In this document: positions 1-6,687 of the stretch, piece after piece | Layout of the letters: every line of letters begins with the position of its first letter | How positions within the stretch are numbered: the first letter of the stretch is position 1 | From: an uncultured Eubacteriales bacterium | GTDB lineage: Bacteria; Bacillota; Clostridia; Oscillospirales; CAG-272 | Direction: 5' to 3' | Length of the DNA: 12,697 nucleotides | Assembly (NCBI GenBank): GCA_900552255.1 | Contig: URZF01000025.1 | Span: forward strand, 1 to 12,697 | Notes under the pieces: model-generated | The model's input: only the letters and a program-made list of their open reading frames with translations | Databases searched by the model: none | What the model was told of the DNA's origin: nothing | Made by a program: the position numbers and the translations under genes

Positions 1-34
1 AAACGGGGAGCCGATAAATCGGCTCCCCGTTTTT
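1..34. terminator. Strong intrinsic terminator hairpin
   Basis: A perfect 15-bp inverted repeat (1-15 pairing with 18-32) with a 2-nt centre has A residues on its left and a T run on its right, so it can terminate transcription from both directions. It begins about 30 nt beyond the stop codon of the minus-strand M6 protease gene, which it probably serves. A converging gene to the left of the window could share it. Confidence 0.85.
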
Positions 35-62
35 CTCTTTTACTTTTTATGTGATAACAAAG

Positions 63-2231
63 TCAGTTTTCAACCCATTTTGCATAAAGCGAGAAATCTT
101 CATTTCCCTTTTCGATCACGGTATCCATATCATATGGCTTTGTAAAGGCCGCATCGTAATACCAGCCCTCAAGCTGATAGCCCGGCTTTTTATTCGCGAT
201 GCTGTTCAGCCAGCCGGAGGGGATGGCGAGCGCTTGCCCGAAATTCACCTTGACATCATATTTTCTCGCGTCGAGATCGGAGTACAGCGAAACCGTGATA
301 TAAGTCTTCTCCTGCGGCGCCGACGAAGTAGGCGTGTCGCCCGTCGCCTCGGCATAGCCGGAATCGCTGTTTACATAGACCTTATAATAATACCGCGTGT
401 CCGCCGTAAGCCCGTCGAACGTAGCCGTAAAGGTTCCGTCAGCTGCGACCGTAGCCGTTTTTGTTACGACATTTTCCGAAAAGTCCTTGGAAGTGGAAAG
501 AATCACGCCATACTCGGAAATGACGGCCTGATTGAGCACTTCGATCTTGCCCTGCACCGTAATGGAATCGTAGGTCTTTGTGCTGTAAGTTGCAGAGAGA
601 ACAGGCGCATAATCCTTGGTCCCGGAGGTGATCTTAATGGTCATCTCCTGCCCGGGCTCGCTCAAGACCTCAATTTTCAGATTATAATTCTGCTTGCCCT
701 CCCAAGAGCTGGGATAAGAATTGAGGGACTGCGTTCCATTGGTTGCGGAACGGAAATCGCCGGAATTGAAAATCGCCGTCGATACGTCGTCGCTGAGATA
801 GTAGAACGGATCGGAGGGATTCGTCGATACCATCAGCTGGCCTGCGGCATCAAAAGCTCCTCTGAAAAGCGGTACGATGCCGGGATCGTGGCGTTTGCCC
901 GTCGAGGCGTCCGCATAAGAAGAAGAAGCCATGCCGGACTCAAAATATCTCCTGTTGATGCTCTCGTCGATATGCCATACCATGATGCCGCCCTTAGAAT
1001 CTCCGCTCGTAAGCTTCTGTTCAAAACCCTCCTTCAGGCGGATTTCAATCAGATAATATTCATCCGGATCCGGAGTGTTGACGCGCAAAACCGTGTATTT
1101 ATTAGTACAGGTCGAATAAATGGTATAGACGCCGTCTTCGACCACGCGCTCCTCAGCCCAGCCGAGGTAGATCCTCTGATACGGATCGAGATAAGACGGC
1201 ATGCTTCCGTATCCGCAGTTGTTTCCGTTGCATTGCAGCGAAAAATAATACGCTCTCGGCCAGCCTGTGACCGTACCGCCCGTCGCATTGACATTGCGGT
1301 CATACAGATCCTCTACACCGAGATTATGCGCAAGCTCATGCGTCGGAACGCCGATTGGGAGGATCGTGCCGACCGTTTTGTATTCGCCTACGTTGGACAC
1401 CTTGGAGAAGGTCACGCCGTCAAGATTGGCATTGAGTCCCTGAGAAGTGCCCCAAACCTCAAAATGGAACTGAGACGAGGCGGTGTTCACGCCGGTTTTT
1501 CCGGCACTGCTGGAGGCATCCGCACCGGAATTCAGAATGATAACGCCCAGCTCCATTTCATCGATTTTTCCATTTCCGTTTGTATCTAACTTGGAGAAAT
1601 CGATATACGGATCACATGCGCTGAAGATCGTTGTAATGGAGCCCTGCGCGTTGCCGGAAGCAGTCGGATGCGGTATGTTCACGGTGACCTCGATAATGCC
1701 GTTCGGTACCTCGGAATTCTCCGGCATGACGTCGAATTCGATCGGCACAAACCGAAACGCTCCCATCGAAAGCTCGTCGTAGTAGTTGGTCAGAGAGTAT
1801 CCGTCGCCGAAATACAGATCGTAGTGATCGGTAACGGAGGTGCCCGCCCACTGTTCGCCGTAATAAGGCTTCGTCTTGTCGCTGTAAAGCTTATCCGGCT
1901 CGCTTTCGTCATAATCGTCAATTCCGTTCCCATTGGCGTCAAAATTCGCGAGAATGATGAGAAGAGGGATTTCCTTTGTTTCCGTTACGGGAGAAGCCTC
2001 GATCTTGATCGCATTCGCGATCTCTTCAAGCGGCAAACGAATCTCCTCCGAAGAAGTGGCGCCCGGTGTTGTCACCTCGGGGGCTGTCGTCGCTTCGTCG
2101 GAGGTCGACTCACCAGAGGTCGTCTCGGCCGAAGAATCGACGGGCGGCTCCGTGTTGCCGCAGGCGCACACCGTGACAAGCATCACGGCGCAGAGCAAGG
2201 CGGCGAGCAAGCGTTTCAAATTCTTATCCAT
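63..2231 (-). CDS. M6-family (immune inhibitor A-like) metalloprotease lipoprotein with C-terminal InlB-type repeat
   Basis: Probable zinc metallopeptidase of 722 residues, anchored to the outer face of the membrane. The start at 2231 has an AAAGGTG ribosome binding site 6 nt upstream. A longer open frame reaches 2408, but it would place the start upstream of the promoter at 2266-2294. Residues 1-24 form a lipoprotein signal ending V-C-A-C, with Cys24 as the predicted lipidated residue. A Ser/Thr/Glu-rich linker follows to about residue 65. The catalytic motif HELAHNLGVEDLYD begins at His298; His298, His302 and probably Asp308 are the zinc ligands, and Glu299 is the base. Two EF-hand or dockerin-like calcium loops start at Asp98 (DANGNGIDD) and Asp216 (DTNGNGKIDEME). 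Residues about 540-630 look like a fibronectin type III-like beta domain. Residues about 645-720 resemble an InlB B-repeat, with GYQLEGWYYDAAFTKPYD and a terminal LYAKW. The family call is firm; the substrate is unknown. Confidence 0.9.
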   Translation of the reverse strand: MDKNLKRLLAALLCAVMLVTVCACGNTEPPVDSSAETTSGESTSDEATTAPEVTTPGATSSEEIRLPLEEIANAIKIEASPVTETKEIPLLIILANFDANGNGIDDYDESEPDKLYSDKTKPYYGEQWAGTSVTDHYDLYFGDGYSLTNYYDELSMGAFRFVPIEFDVMPENSEVPNGIIEVTVNIPHPTASGNAQGSITTIFSACDPYIDFSKLDTNGNGKIDEMELGVIILNSGADASSSAGKTGVNTASSQFHFEVWGTSQGLNANLDGVTFSKVSNVGEYKTVGTILPIGVPTHELAHNLGVEDLYDRNVNATGGTVTGWPRAYYFSLQCNGNNCGYGSMPSYLDPYQRIYLGWAEERVVEDGVYTIYSTCTNKYTVLRVNTPDPDEYYLIEIRLKEGFEQKLTSGDSKGGIMVWHIDESINRRYFESGMASSSYADASTGKRHDPGIVPLFRGAFDAAGQLMVSTNPSDPFYYLSDDVSTAIFNSGDFRSATNGTQSLNSYPSSWEGKQNYNLKIEVLSEPGQEMTIKITSGTKDYAPVLSATYSTKTYDSITVQGKIEVLNQAVISEYGVILSTSKDFSENVVTKTATVAADGTFTATFDGLTADTRYYYKVYVNSDSGYAEATGDTPTSSAPQEKTYITVSLYSDLDARKYDVKVNFGQALAIPSGWLNSIANKKPGYQLEGWYYDAAFTKPYDMDTVIEKGNEDFSLYAKWVEN

Positions 2232-2265
2232 GGATTTCACCTTTCCATTCATAAAATATGCGCCG

Positions 2266-2294
2266 ATTATACCATAATGCAGCGATCTTGTCAA
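2266..2294 (-). promoter_or_regulatory. Consensus sigma-A-type promoter of the M6 protease gene
   Basis: On the minus strand, TTGACA (2294-2289) and TATAAT (2271-2266) are separated by exactly 17 nt. TGG directly before the -10 makes it an extended -10 element. The predicted RNA start is about 28 nt upstream of the ATG at 2231, which supports that start codon. It is divergent from the plus-strand promoter at 2329-2357. Confidence 0.8.
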
Positions 2295-2327
2295 CCAACA
2301 TGAATATACATTCATTTTTATTTTTAC

Positions 2328-2345
2328 ATTTACAATTTTGTAAAT
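2328..2345. promoter_or_regulatory. 18-bp palindrome, candidate operator
   Basis: ATTTACAA and TTGTAAAT are perfect 8-bp arms around a 2-nt centre. The dyad covers the -35 element and the start of the spacer of the plus-strand promoter, where a dimeric repressor would block RNA polymerase. A second, imperfect dyad, TGAATATACATTCA, lies at 2301-2314 between the two divergent promoters. No regulator gene is adjacent, so the binding protein is unknown. Confidence 0.5.
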
Positions 2346-2357
2346 ACGTGGTATAAT
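2329..2357 (+). promoter_or_regulatory. Sigma-A-type promoter of the exported-peptide/lipoprotein unit
   Basis: TTTACA (2329-2334) and TATAAT (2352-2357) are 17 nt apart, with TGG directly before the -10 (extended -10). AT-rich DNA lies upstream. It is placed to transcribe the 82-codon gene at 2520 after a leader of roughly 155 nt. Confidence 0.7.
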
Positions 2358-2361
2358 AAAA

Positions 2362-2519
2362 ATGAAACAATCAATCACGATGTCGTTTAGCGATTCGGAG
2401 CATCTCAAAGCGTATGATTTTCCAAGGCAGGAAATGAAAAATCAAAAGGCGGTGATATGAAATTCTTAAAAAGATAAGAGAACACACAAAAATAAAACTC
2501 ACAGAAAGGATTTTTACAA
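2362..2519 (+). other. Leader region with two overlapping short open frames
   Basis: This stretch between the plus-strand promoter and the gene at 2520 holds no recognisable protein domain. An open frame from ATG 2362 (32 codons) or ATG 2380 (26 codons) ends at TGA 2458-2460. That stop overlaps, in an ATGA arrangement, the start of a 6-codon frame (2457-2477, MKFLKR) preceded by an AAGGCGG sequence. The first frame has no visible ribosome binding site. Its ATG at 2362 is only 4 nt after the -10, so it would need an unusually early RNA start. Translation of either frame is unproven. Confidence 0.25.
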
Positions 2520-2768
2520 ATGAAAAACAATCTCAAACAAATTTTTGCCTCTCTGCTCTGCGCCAGCTTCTTTTTTTCCTTTTCCGTTTCCGCAGATGCG
2601 GCCGACCTGATTTCCGACACAATAGCAAGCCTTGACAATTCCGAGAACTATGATATAATTGAATACGATTATATTACAAAAACGGAACGCGTGATTCCGT
2701 GGGAAAGTATCTCCGATTACAGCAGTACGACCACCACGACCTATGAGCTTGATTCATATCATCTGTAA
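2520..2768 (+). CDS. Small exported protein of unknown function (82 aa)
   Basis: I do not recognise this protein. It has a Sec-type signal peptide: positively charged Lys2 and Lys6, a hydrophobic core to about residue 22, and a likely cleavage after V-S-A at residue 25. This would release about 57 residues. The mature part is acidic, lacks cysteine, contains the segment YDIIEYDYITKTERV, and carries a run of five threonines near the end. An AAAGGA ribosome binding site lies 9 nt upstream of the ATG. A lipoprotein gene follows after 32 nt and is probably co-transcribed. The Y-D-Y-x-T stretch recalls propeptide-like segments of some secreted clostridial proteins, so it could be a shortened remnant of a larger secreted protein; that is a guess. 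The TTGACA and TATAAT boxes of a second promoter lie inside the gene. The signal peptide and ribosome binding site make a real gene likely. Confidence 0.65.
   Translation: MKNNLKQIFASLLCASFFFSFSVSADAADLISDTIASLDNSENYDIIEYDYITKTERVIPWESISDYSSTTTTTYELDSYHL
2632..2659 (+). promoter_or_regulatory. Candidate internal promoter within the 82-codon gene
   Basis: TTGACA (2632-2637), a 16-nt spacer and TATAAT (2654-2659) preceded by TGA form a near-consensus extended -10 promoter inside coding sequence. The predicted RNA would start near 2666 and carry the lipoprotein gene at 2801 without an intact upstream reading frame. Activity is unproven. Confidence 0.45.
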
Positions 2769-2800
2769 TCGAATCGTTCTTTCATGAAAGGAGTCACCGT

Positions 2801-3379
2801 ATGAAAAAATTTATTTCCGCAATCATTCTTCTCGGCGCTGTTCTTCTAACGGCTCTCGGCTGTGAAAAATACCCATATGATGACATTCCCGACACCTCTT
2901 CAACAGATGCGGGCATTCCGGAACAGACCTCGTCCGCGGAGACGTCCATATGGGGTCCTTGGCAGCATTTGGCTTACAATTATACGCCGGATCTCCATTA
3001 CGGCTCCGACAGGGTTCCGATCGATGATTATGACATCGAGCTTCAGCTGGAAGCCGATACTTTTCCCGCTTCCGTCACGCAAATCACCTGCACCGCCGTC
3101 AATAAAACCGGAAAAGGCTTTCTGTATTCCGCAATGATGCTCGAACGCTATTATCCGGCCGGCATCTTTTTTCCGTATATCGATGAAACGCCGGGCGCAT
3201 GGGTCCGCATTCCTTACAGCTACTATGTACCGGGCAGCTATTCGCACAGCGCCGTTCTAAAAGAGACATTTACCACAGATTTATTTTTAGAAGGCGCATC
3301 CTTAGAGCCCGGAAAATACAGATTTGTGTGGTTCCTCGGCGACGGACCTCACTACGCCTATTTTGAAATAACCGAATGA
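2801..3379 (+). CDS. Lipoprotein with probable bacterial Ig-like domain
   Basis: A 192-residue predicted lipoprotein. The N-terminus has two lysines and a hydrophobic stretch ending A-L-G-C, with Cys21 as the lipidated residue. A linker rich in Asp, Ser and Thr runs to about residue 50. Residues about 79-191 fit a beta-sandwich: alternating strands, an N-K-T-G-K-G turn, and the late signature LEPGKYRFV (about residues 168-176) seen in bacterial Ig-like domains of the Big_14 type in Firmicutes lipoproteins. No catalytic motif is visible. A strong AAAGGAG ribosome binding site (2787-2793) sits 7 nt before the ATG. The gene follows the 82-codon exported-peptide gene by 32 nt, and may also be read from the promoter inside that gene. 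Such domains usually act in surface binding or assembly, but no specific partner can be inferred here. The lipoprotein call is firm; the domain call rests on sequence pattern alone. Confidence 0.8.
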   Translation: MKKFISAIILLGAVLLTALGCEKYPYDDIPDTSSTDAGIPEQTSSAETSIWGPWQHLAYNYTPDLHYGSDRVPIDDYDIELQLEADTFPASVTQITCTAVNKTGKGFLYSAMMLERYYPAGIFFPYIDETPGAWVRIPYSYYVPGSYSHSAVLKETFTTDLFLEGASLEPGKYRFVWFLGDGPHYAYFEITE

Positions 3380-3423
3380 CGCCTTTTCCCGTTTCCGCCG
3401 AAAAATCATACTCTATGGAACGT

Positions 3424-3455
3424 GCCGGACTGCCGTCCGGCTCCGCTTCTGTTTT
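3424..3455 (+). terminator. Weak candidate terminator after the lipoprotein gene
   Basis: GCCGGAC (3424-3430) and GTCCGGC (3435-3441) form a 7-bp GC-rich stem with a 4-nt loop. The tract that follows (TCCGCTTCTGTTTT) is only partly T-rich. It may partly terminate the upstream unit or simply be a hairpin ahead of rsuA. I saw no convincing promoter between 3380 and 3512. Confidence 0.3.
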
Positions 3456-3512
3456 ATGCAAACTTAAAACCGTCAGAACAGACTGCCCAATATCTCAAAA
3501 AGGAGGCCGGAC

Positions 3513-4214
3513 ATGCGTCTCGACAAATTTCTATCCGAAACCGGAACGGCGTCCCGTTCGGAAAGCCGTAAGGCCGCAAGGACCGGCGGAATCTCCGTGA
3601 ACGGCACCGCCGTTCATGATACGGCCGTCCACATCGATCCCGAACAGGATGAAATTTTTTTCATGGGAAGCCGCATCGTCTACCGGAAATCCATCTATCT
3701 CATGCTCAACAAGCCGGAGGGCGTGGTTTCCGCCACCGACGACGGCACAGAGCGCACCGTGCTCGATCTTCTGCCGGGCAAGTACCGCAAAATGGGACTG
3801 TTTCCCTGCGGGCGGCTGGACAAAAACACAACGGGGCTTTTGATCCTCACCAACAACGGCGCGCTCGCGCACCGGCTTCTTTCACCGAAATGTCATGTGG
3901 AGAAAACCTATCGCTTCACATGCGAACGGCCGCTCACCGATGCGGACTGTGAGCTCCTTCGCCGCGGCGTGAACATCGGAGAAAAAAGCTCGACGCTGCC
4001 GGCTAAGCTCACGCTCTCCTCCGACCGTTCGGGAGAAATCACCGTAACGGAAGGAAAATATCATCAAATCAAGCGGATGTTTCAGGCCGTATGCAACAAA
4101 ATTCTGTCCCTTGAACGGATTTCCTTTGCCGGGATCCCGCTCGATCCCGCGCTTGCGCGGGGTGAATGGCGCGAGCTCACGGCCGCGGAAGCGGCGGATA
4201 TCGAAAGCAAATAA
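3513..4214 (+). CDS. rsuA: 16S rRNA pseudouridine synthase, RsuA family
   Basis: Cytoplasmic enzyme that isomerises a uridine in 16S rRNA to pseudouridine; E. coli RsuA modifies U516. The 233-residue length matches the family. Residues about 1-48 are the S4 RNA-binding domain (MRLDKFLSETG, then ISVNG). The catalytic domain starts around MLNKPEGVVSAT (residues 64-75). Asp103 in GRLDKNTTGLL is the catalytic aspartate. EGKYHQIKRMF (180-190) is the conserved late motif of the RsuA/RluB/E/F group. The ATG follows an AAGGAGG ribosome binding site by 6 nt, which fixes the start. tex begins 44 nt downstream, so the two may be co-transcribed. RluB and RluF share the same fold, so the exact target base is inferred from length and overall similarity. 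Confidence 0.9.
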   Translation: MRLDKFLSETGTASRSESRKAARTGGISVNGTAVHDTAVHIDPEQDEIFFMGSRIVYRKSIYLMLNKPEGVVSATDDGTERTVLDLLPGKYRKMGLFPCGRLDKNTTGLLILTNNGALAHRLLSPKCHVEKTYRFTCERPLTDADCELLRRGVNIGEKSSTLPAKLTLSSDRSGEITVTEGKYHQIKRMFQAVCNKILSLERISFAGIPLDPALARGEWRELTAAEAADIESK

Positions 4215-4231
4215 CACGGACATATCCGTGT
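4214..4231 (+). other. Small hairpin between rsuA and tex
   Basis: ACACGGA and TCCGTGT form a perfect 7-bp stem around CATA, starting at the last base of the rsuA stop codon. There is no T tract, so it is unlikely to be a terminator. It could stabilise or mark an RNA processing point in the rsuA-tex message. Confidence 0.35.
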
Positions 4232-4258
4232 GATATATCAAAAACCGGAGGTTCCAAC

Positions 4259-6412
4259 ATGGATATTATCACAAGGCTCAGCGAGGAGCTTTCCATCAAG
4301 CAATCCCAAATCGAAGCGGCGGTGAGGCTCATCGACGACGGCAACACGATTCCCTTTATCGCGCGCTACCGCAAAGAGATGACAGGCTCTCTCGACGACG
4401 AGCAGCTGCGCGCGCTTTCCGAGCGGCTCTCTTATCTGCGCGGACTTGAAAGGCGCAAGGAGGAGGTATACGCCGCCATTTCCGAGCAAGGCAAAATGAC
4501 GCCCGAGATCGAGGAAGCCCTGCAAAACGCGAACATTCTCGCCGAGGTTGAGGATATTTACCGTCCCTATAAGCAGAAGAAAAAAACGAGGGCGTCCGTC
4601 GCACGCGAACGCGGGCTTGCCCCGCTTGCGGAGCTGATTTGTGCACAGCAGGCCGACTATGAAAAGCCCATTGAAGAGACGGCCGCCGCCTACATCGACG
4701 AGGAAAAGGGCGTTCCGACCGCCGAAGCAGCCCTTGCGGGAGCTATGGATATCCTCGCCGAGGAAATTTCGGACGACGCCGACTACCGCCGCGATATCCG
4801 CGCGCTGACCTTCGAGCACGCATTTCTCTCCGTCAAAAACGCCAAGGACGAGGATTCCGTCTACTCGATGTATTATGACTACAACGAAAAGCTGTCCGTC
4901 GTTCCCCCGCATCGGATCCTCGCCGTCAACCGCGGAGAAAAAGAAGAGTTTTTGAAAGTCTCCGTCGATATTTCAAAGGATATTCCGCTCAATTATCTGC
5001 TCTCGCGCGTCGTCACGGACGAAAAAAGCCCGGCGTTCCCGTATGTCGTATCCGCTATGGTTGACAGCTACGACCGTCTGATCGCTCCCTCGATCGAACG
5101 GGAAATCCGGTCGGCATTGTTCGATACGGCAAGCGAAGGCGCGATCAAGCTCTTCTCCCAAAATCTTAAAAATCTGCTGATGCAGGCGCCCATCAAGGGC
5201 AAAACCGTGCTCGGCTTCGATCCCGGATACCGTACCGGCTGCAAGCTCGCCGTCGTGGATAAAACCGGGAAAGTGCTCGACACCGCTGTCATCTATCCGA
5301 CAAAGCCGCACGAAAAAATCGAGGAATCCAAGCGCACGGTGAAGCGTCTGATCGAAAAATACGACGTCGATATCGTATCGATCGGCAACGGAACCGCCTC
5401 CAAGGAGAGCGAAATCTTCATCGCCGAGACGTTAAAGGAGCTGGGAGGAAAGACAAAATACATCGTCACAAGCGAGGCCGGCGCCTCCGTCTATTCCGCC
5501 TCGAAGCTCGGCGCGGAGGAATTTCCCGATTTCGACGTCACACAGCGAAGCGCGGTCTCGATCGCAAGACGGATTCAAGATCCCTTGGCAGAGCTTGTCA
5601 AAATCGATCCGAAATCCATCGGCGTCGGACAGTATCAGCACGATATGAAAGAAGCGCGGCTCGACGAGGCGCTCTCAGGCGTCGTCGAGGACTGCGTGAA
5701 CGCCGTCGGCGTGGACGTCAACACCGCCTCCTATTCCCTGCTTGAACATATCGCCGGCATCAACGCCGCCTCCGCCAAAAATATCGTAAAATACAGAGAG
5801 GAAAACGGCGAATTTCGCAAGCGCTCCGAGCTTTTGAAGGTGCCGAGGATCGGCGCCAAGGCTTATGAACAGTGCGCAGGCTTTCTCAGAGTTTCCGGCT
5901 CGGACGAAATTTTCGATAACACAGGCATTCATCCGGAATCCTACGAAACGGCAAAAATCCTGATCGGAAAATTCGGGTACGGCAAAAATGATATCACAAG
6001 CGCCGGCCTTTCCGGTCTGCGCAAGGCTGCGGAATCCTACGGCATCGACAAGCTTGCCCGCGAGTTGTCCGCCGGAGAGCCAACCGTCATCGACATCATA
6101 ACAGAGCTGGAAAAGCCCGGCCGCGATATCCGCGATTCCCTGCCGATGCCGGAGCTGCATTCGGATATTCTCGACATATCCGACCTTTCGGTCGGCATGG
6201 TCCTCGACGGCGTCGTCCGCAACGTCATCGATTTCGGGGCATTTGTCGATATCGGCGTCCATCAGGACGGGCTCGTCCATATCTCCGAAATTTGCCGGAA
6301 ATATATCAAGCATCCGAGCGAAGTCCTCTCCGTCGGCGATCATGTAAAGGTGAAAATCAAATCGCTCGATCTCGCAAAAAAGCGTATCGGACTGACCATG
6401 AAGGATATATGA
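4259..6412 (+). CDS. tex: Tex family RNA-binding/transcription accessory protein
   Basis: Conserved cytoplasmic nucleic acid-binding protein of the Tex/Spt6-related family, linked in other bacteria to transcription and RNA metabolism. The 717-residue length is typical. The N-terminal helical Tex_N region covers about 1-200 and includes IPFIARYRKEMTGSLDDEQL. A YqgF-like RNase H-fold domain starts at about residue 316 (VLGFDPGYRTGCKLAVVD). Tandem helix-hairpin-helix motifs span about 487-550 (NTASYSLLEHIAG, then VPRIGAKAYEQCAGFLRV). A C-terminal S1 domain covers about 641-714 (GVVRNVIDFGAFVDIG, then DGLVHISEI). The frame is open from 4166, but the ATG at 4259 has GGAGG 7 nt upstream and begins with the family's usual N-terminus, so it was chosen. 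The upstream extension would overlap rsuA. A weak terminator follows the stop codon. Confidence 0.96.
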   Translation: MDIITRLSEELSIKQSQIEAAVRLIDDGNTIPFIARYRKEMTGSLDDEQLRALSERLSYLRGLERRKEEVYAAISEQGKMTPEIEEALQNANILAEVEDIYRPYKQKKKTRASVARERGLAPLAELICAQQADYEKPIEETAAAYIDEEKGVPTAEAALAGAMDILAEEISDDADYRRDIRALTFEHAFLSVKNAKDEDSVYSMYYDYNEKLSVVPPHRILAVNRGEKEEFLKVSVDISKDIPLNYLLSRVVTDEKSPAFPYVVSAMVDSYDRLIAPSIEREIRSALFDTASEGAIKLFSQNLKNLLMQAPIKGKTVLGFDPGYRTGCKLAVVDKTGKVLDTAVIYPTKPHEKIEESKRTVKRLIEKYDVDIVSIGNGTASKESEIFIAETLKELGGKTKYIVTSEAGASVYSASKLGAEEFPDFDVTQRSAVSIARRIQDPLAELVKIDPKSIGVGQYQHDMKEARLDEALSGVVEDCVNAVGVDVNTASYSLLEHIAGINAASAKNIVKYREENGEFRKRSELLKVPRIGAKAYEQCAGFLRVSGSDEIFDNTGIHPESYETAKILIGKFGYGKNDITSAGLSGLRKAAESYGIDKLARELSAGEPTVIDIITELEKPGRDIRDSLPMPELHSDILDISDLSVGMVLDGVVRNVIDFGAFVDIGVHQDGLVHISEICRKYIKHPSEVLSVGDHVKVKIKSLDLAKKRIGLTMKDI

Positions 6413-6415
6413 TCC

Positions 6416-6439
6416 GCTAATAAATTAGCATATTTTTTT
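6416..6439 (+). terminator. AT-rich intrinsic terminator of tex
   Basis: GCTAAT (6416-6421) and ATTAGC (6424-6429) form a short stem followed by a run of seven T residues (6433-6439). It starts four bases after the tex stop codon. The stem is short and AT-rich, so termination may be partial. Confidence 0.5.
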
Positions 6440-6523
6440 AGCTTCTTCTAAAATTCAATGTTTTTTCACGATTTTTGTGCAATAATGACAAATAAAAACC
6501 GGAAATTTCGGAGTTTTGCCCTC

Positions 6524-6552
6524 TTTCAAATTTTCGTGTTGTTTGGTATAAT
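6524..6552 (+). promoter_or_regulatory. Extended -10 promoter of the ABC ATPase gene
   Basis: TATAAT (6547-6552) is directly preceded by TGG, giving an extended -10. The best -35 match 17 nt upstream, TTTCAA (6524-6529), is weak. It is the only convincing promoter between tex and the ABC gene, and implies a 5' leader of about 130 nt. Between 6440 and 6523 I see only AT-rich DNA without genes. Confidence 0.65.
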
Positions 6553-6558
6553 AATATC

Positions 6559-6687
6559 GTTACATTAGCATTGACAATTTTATTTATGGATAAGAACGCG
6601 CCTATGGTCGCGTTCTGCCGCGCATCTCTCACCGGCGGCTGAGTGATGGGATAAAAATTTCGTTTTGTCGCCGAGAACGGAGTCTAT
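6559..6687 (+). other. Potentially structured 5' leader of the ABC ATPase mRNA
   Basis: AGAACGCG (6593-6600) and CGCGTTCT (6609-6616) form a perfect 8-bp stem with an 8-nt loop. Just downstream, GCCGC (6617-6621) can pair with GCGGC (6635-6639). Alternatively CTCA (6628-6631) can pair with TGAG (6640-6643); these last two pairings compete. No stem is followed by a T run, so this is not a simple terminator. I could not match it to a known riboswitch class. The ATG at 6688 has ACGGAG 5 nt upstream. Confidence 0.4.

Noticed and set aside
51..1589. A 512-codon open frame on the plus strand antisense to the M6 protease gene
   Set aside because: Its translation is rich in Arg and Ile with no domain, signal or ribosome binding site. 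The opposite frame encodes a clear protease with catalytic and calcium motifs. It is best explained as a codon-bias shadow.
2232..2408. N-terminal extension of the M6 protease frame to 2408
   Set aside because: It would start upstream of the consensus promoter and bury the lipoprotein signal about 60 residues inside the protein.
3384..3412. Possible rsuA promoter with -10 CATACT
   Set aside because: The matching -35 (TTTTCC) is poor and the -10 matches only four of six bases, which is expected by chance.
4166..4258. Upstream start for tex at 4166
   Set aside because: It overlaps the end of rsuA in another frame and has no ribosome binding site. ATG 4259 has GGAGG and the normal family N-terminus.
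4238..4912. 224-codon minus-strand open frame opposite tex
   Set aside because: It lies antisense to the conserved N-terminal domain of Tex and shows no domain or start signals. A similar 222-codon frame at 5675-6343 was rejected for the same reason.
6571..6596. TTGACA at 6571 as a second promoter for the ABC gene
   Set aside because: No acceptable -10 box lies 16-18 nt downstream; the nearest candidate, TAAGAA, is only 14 nt away and poor.
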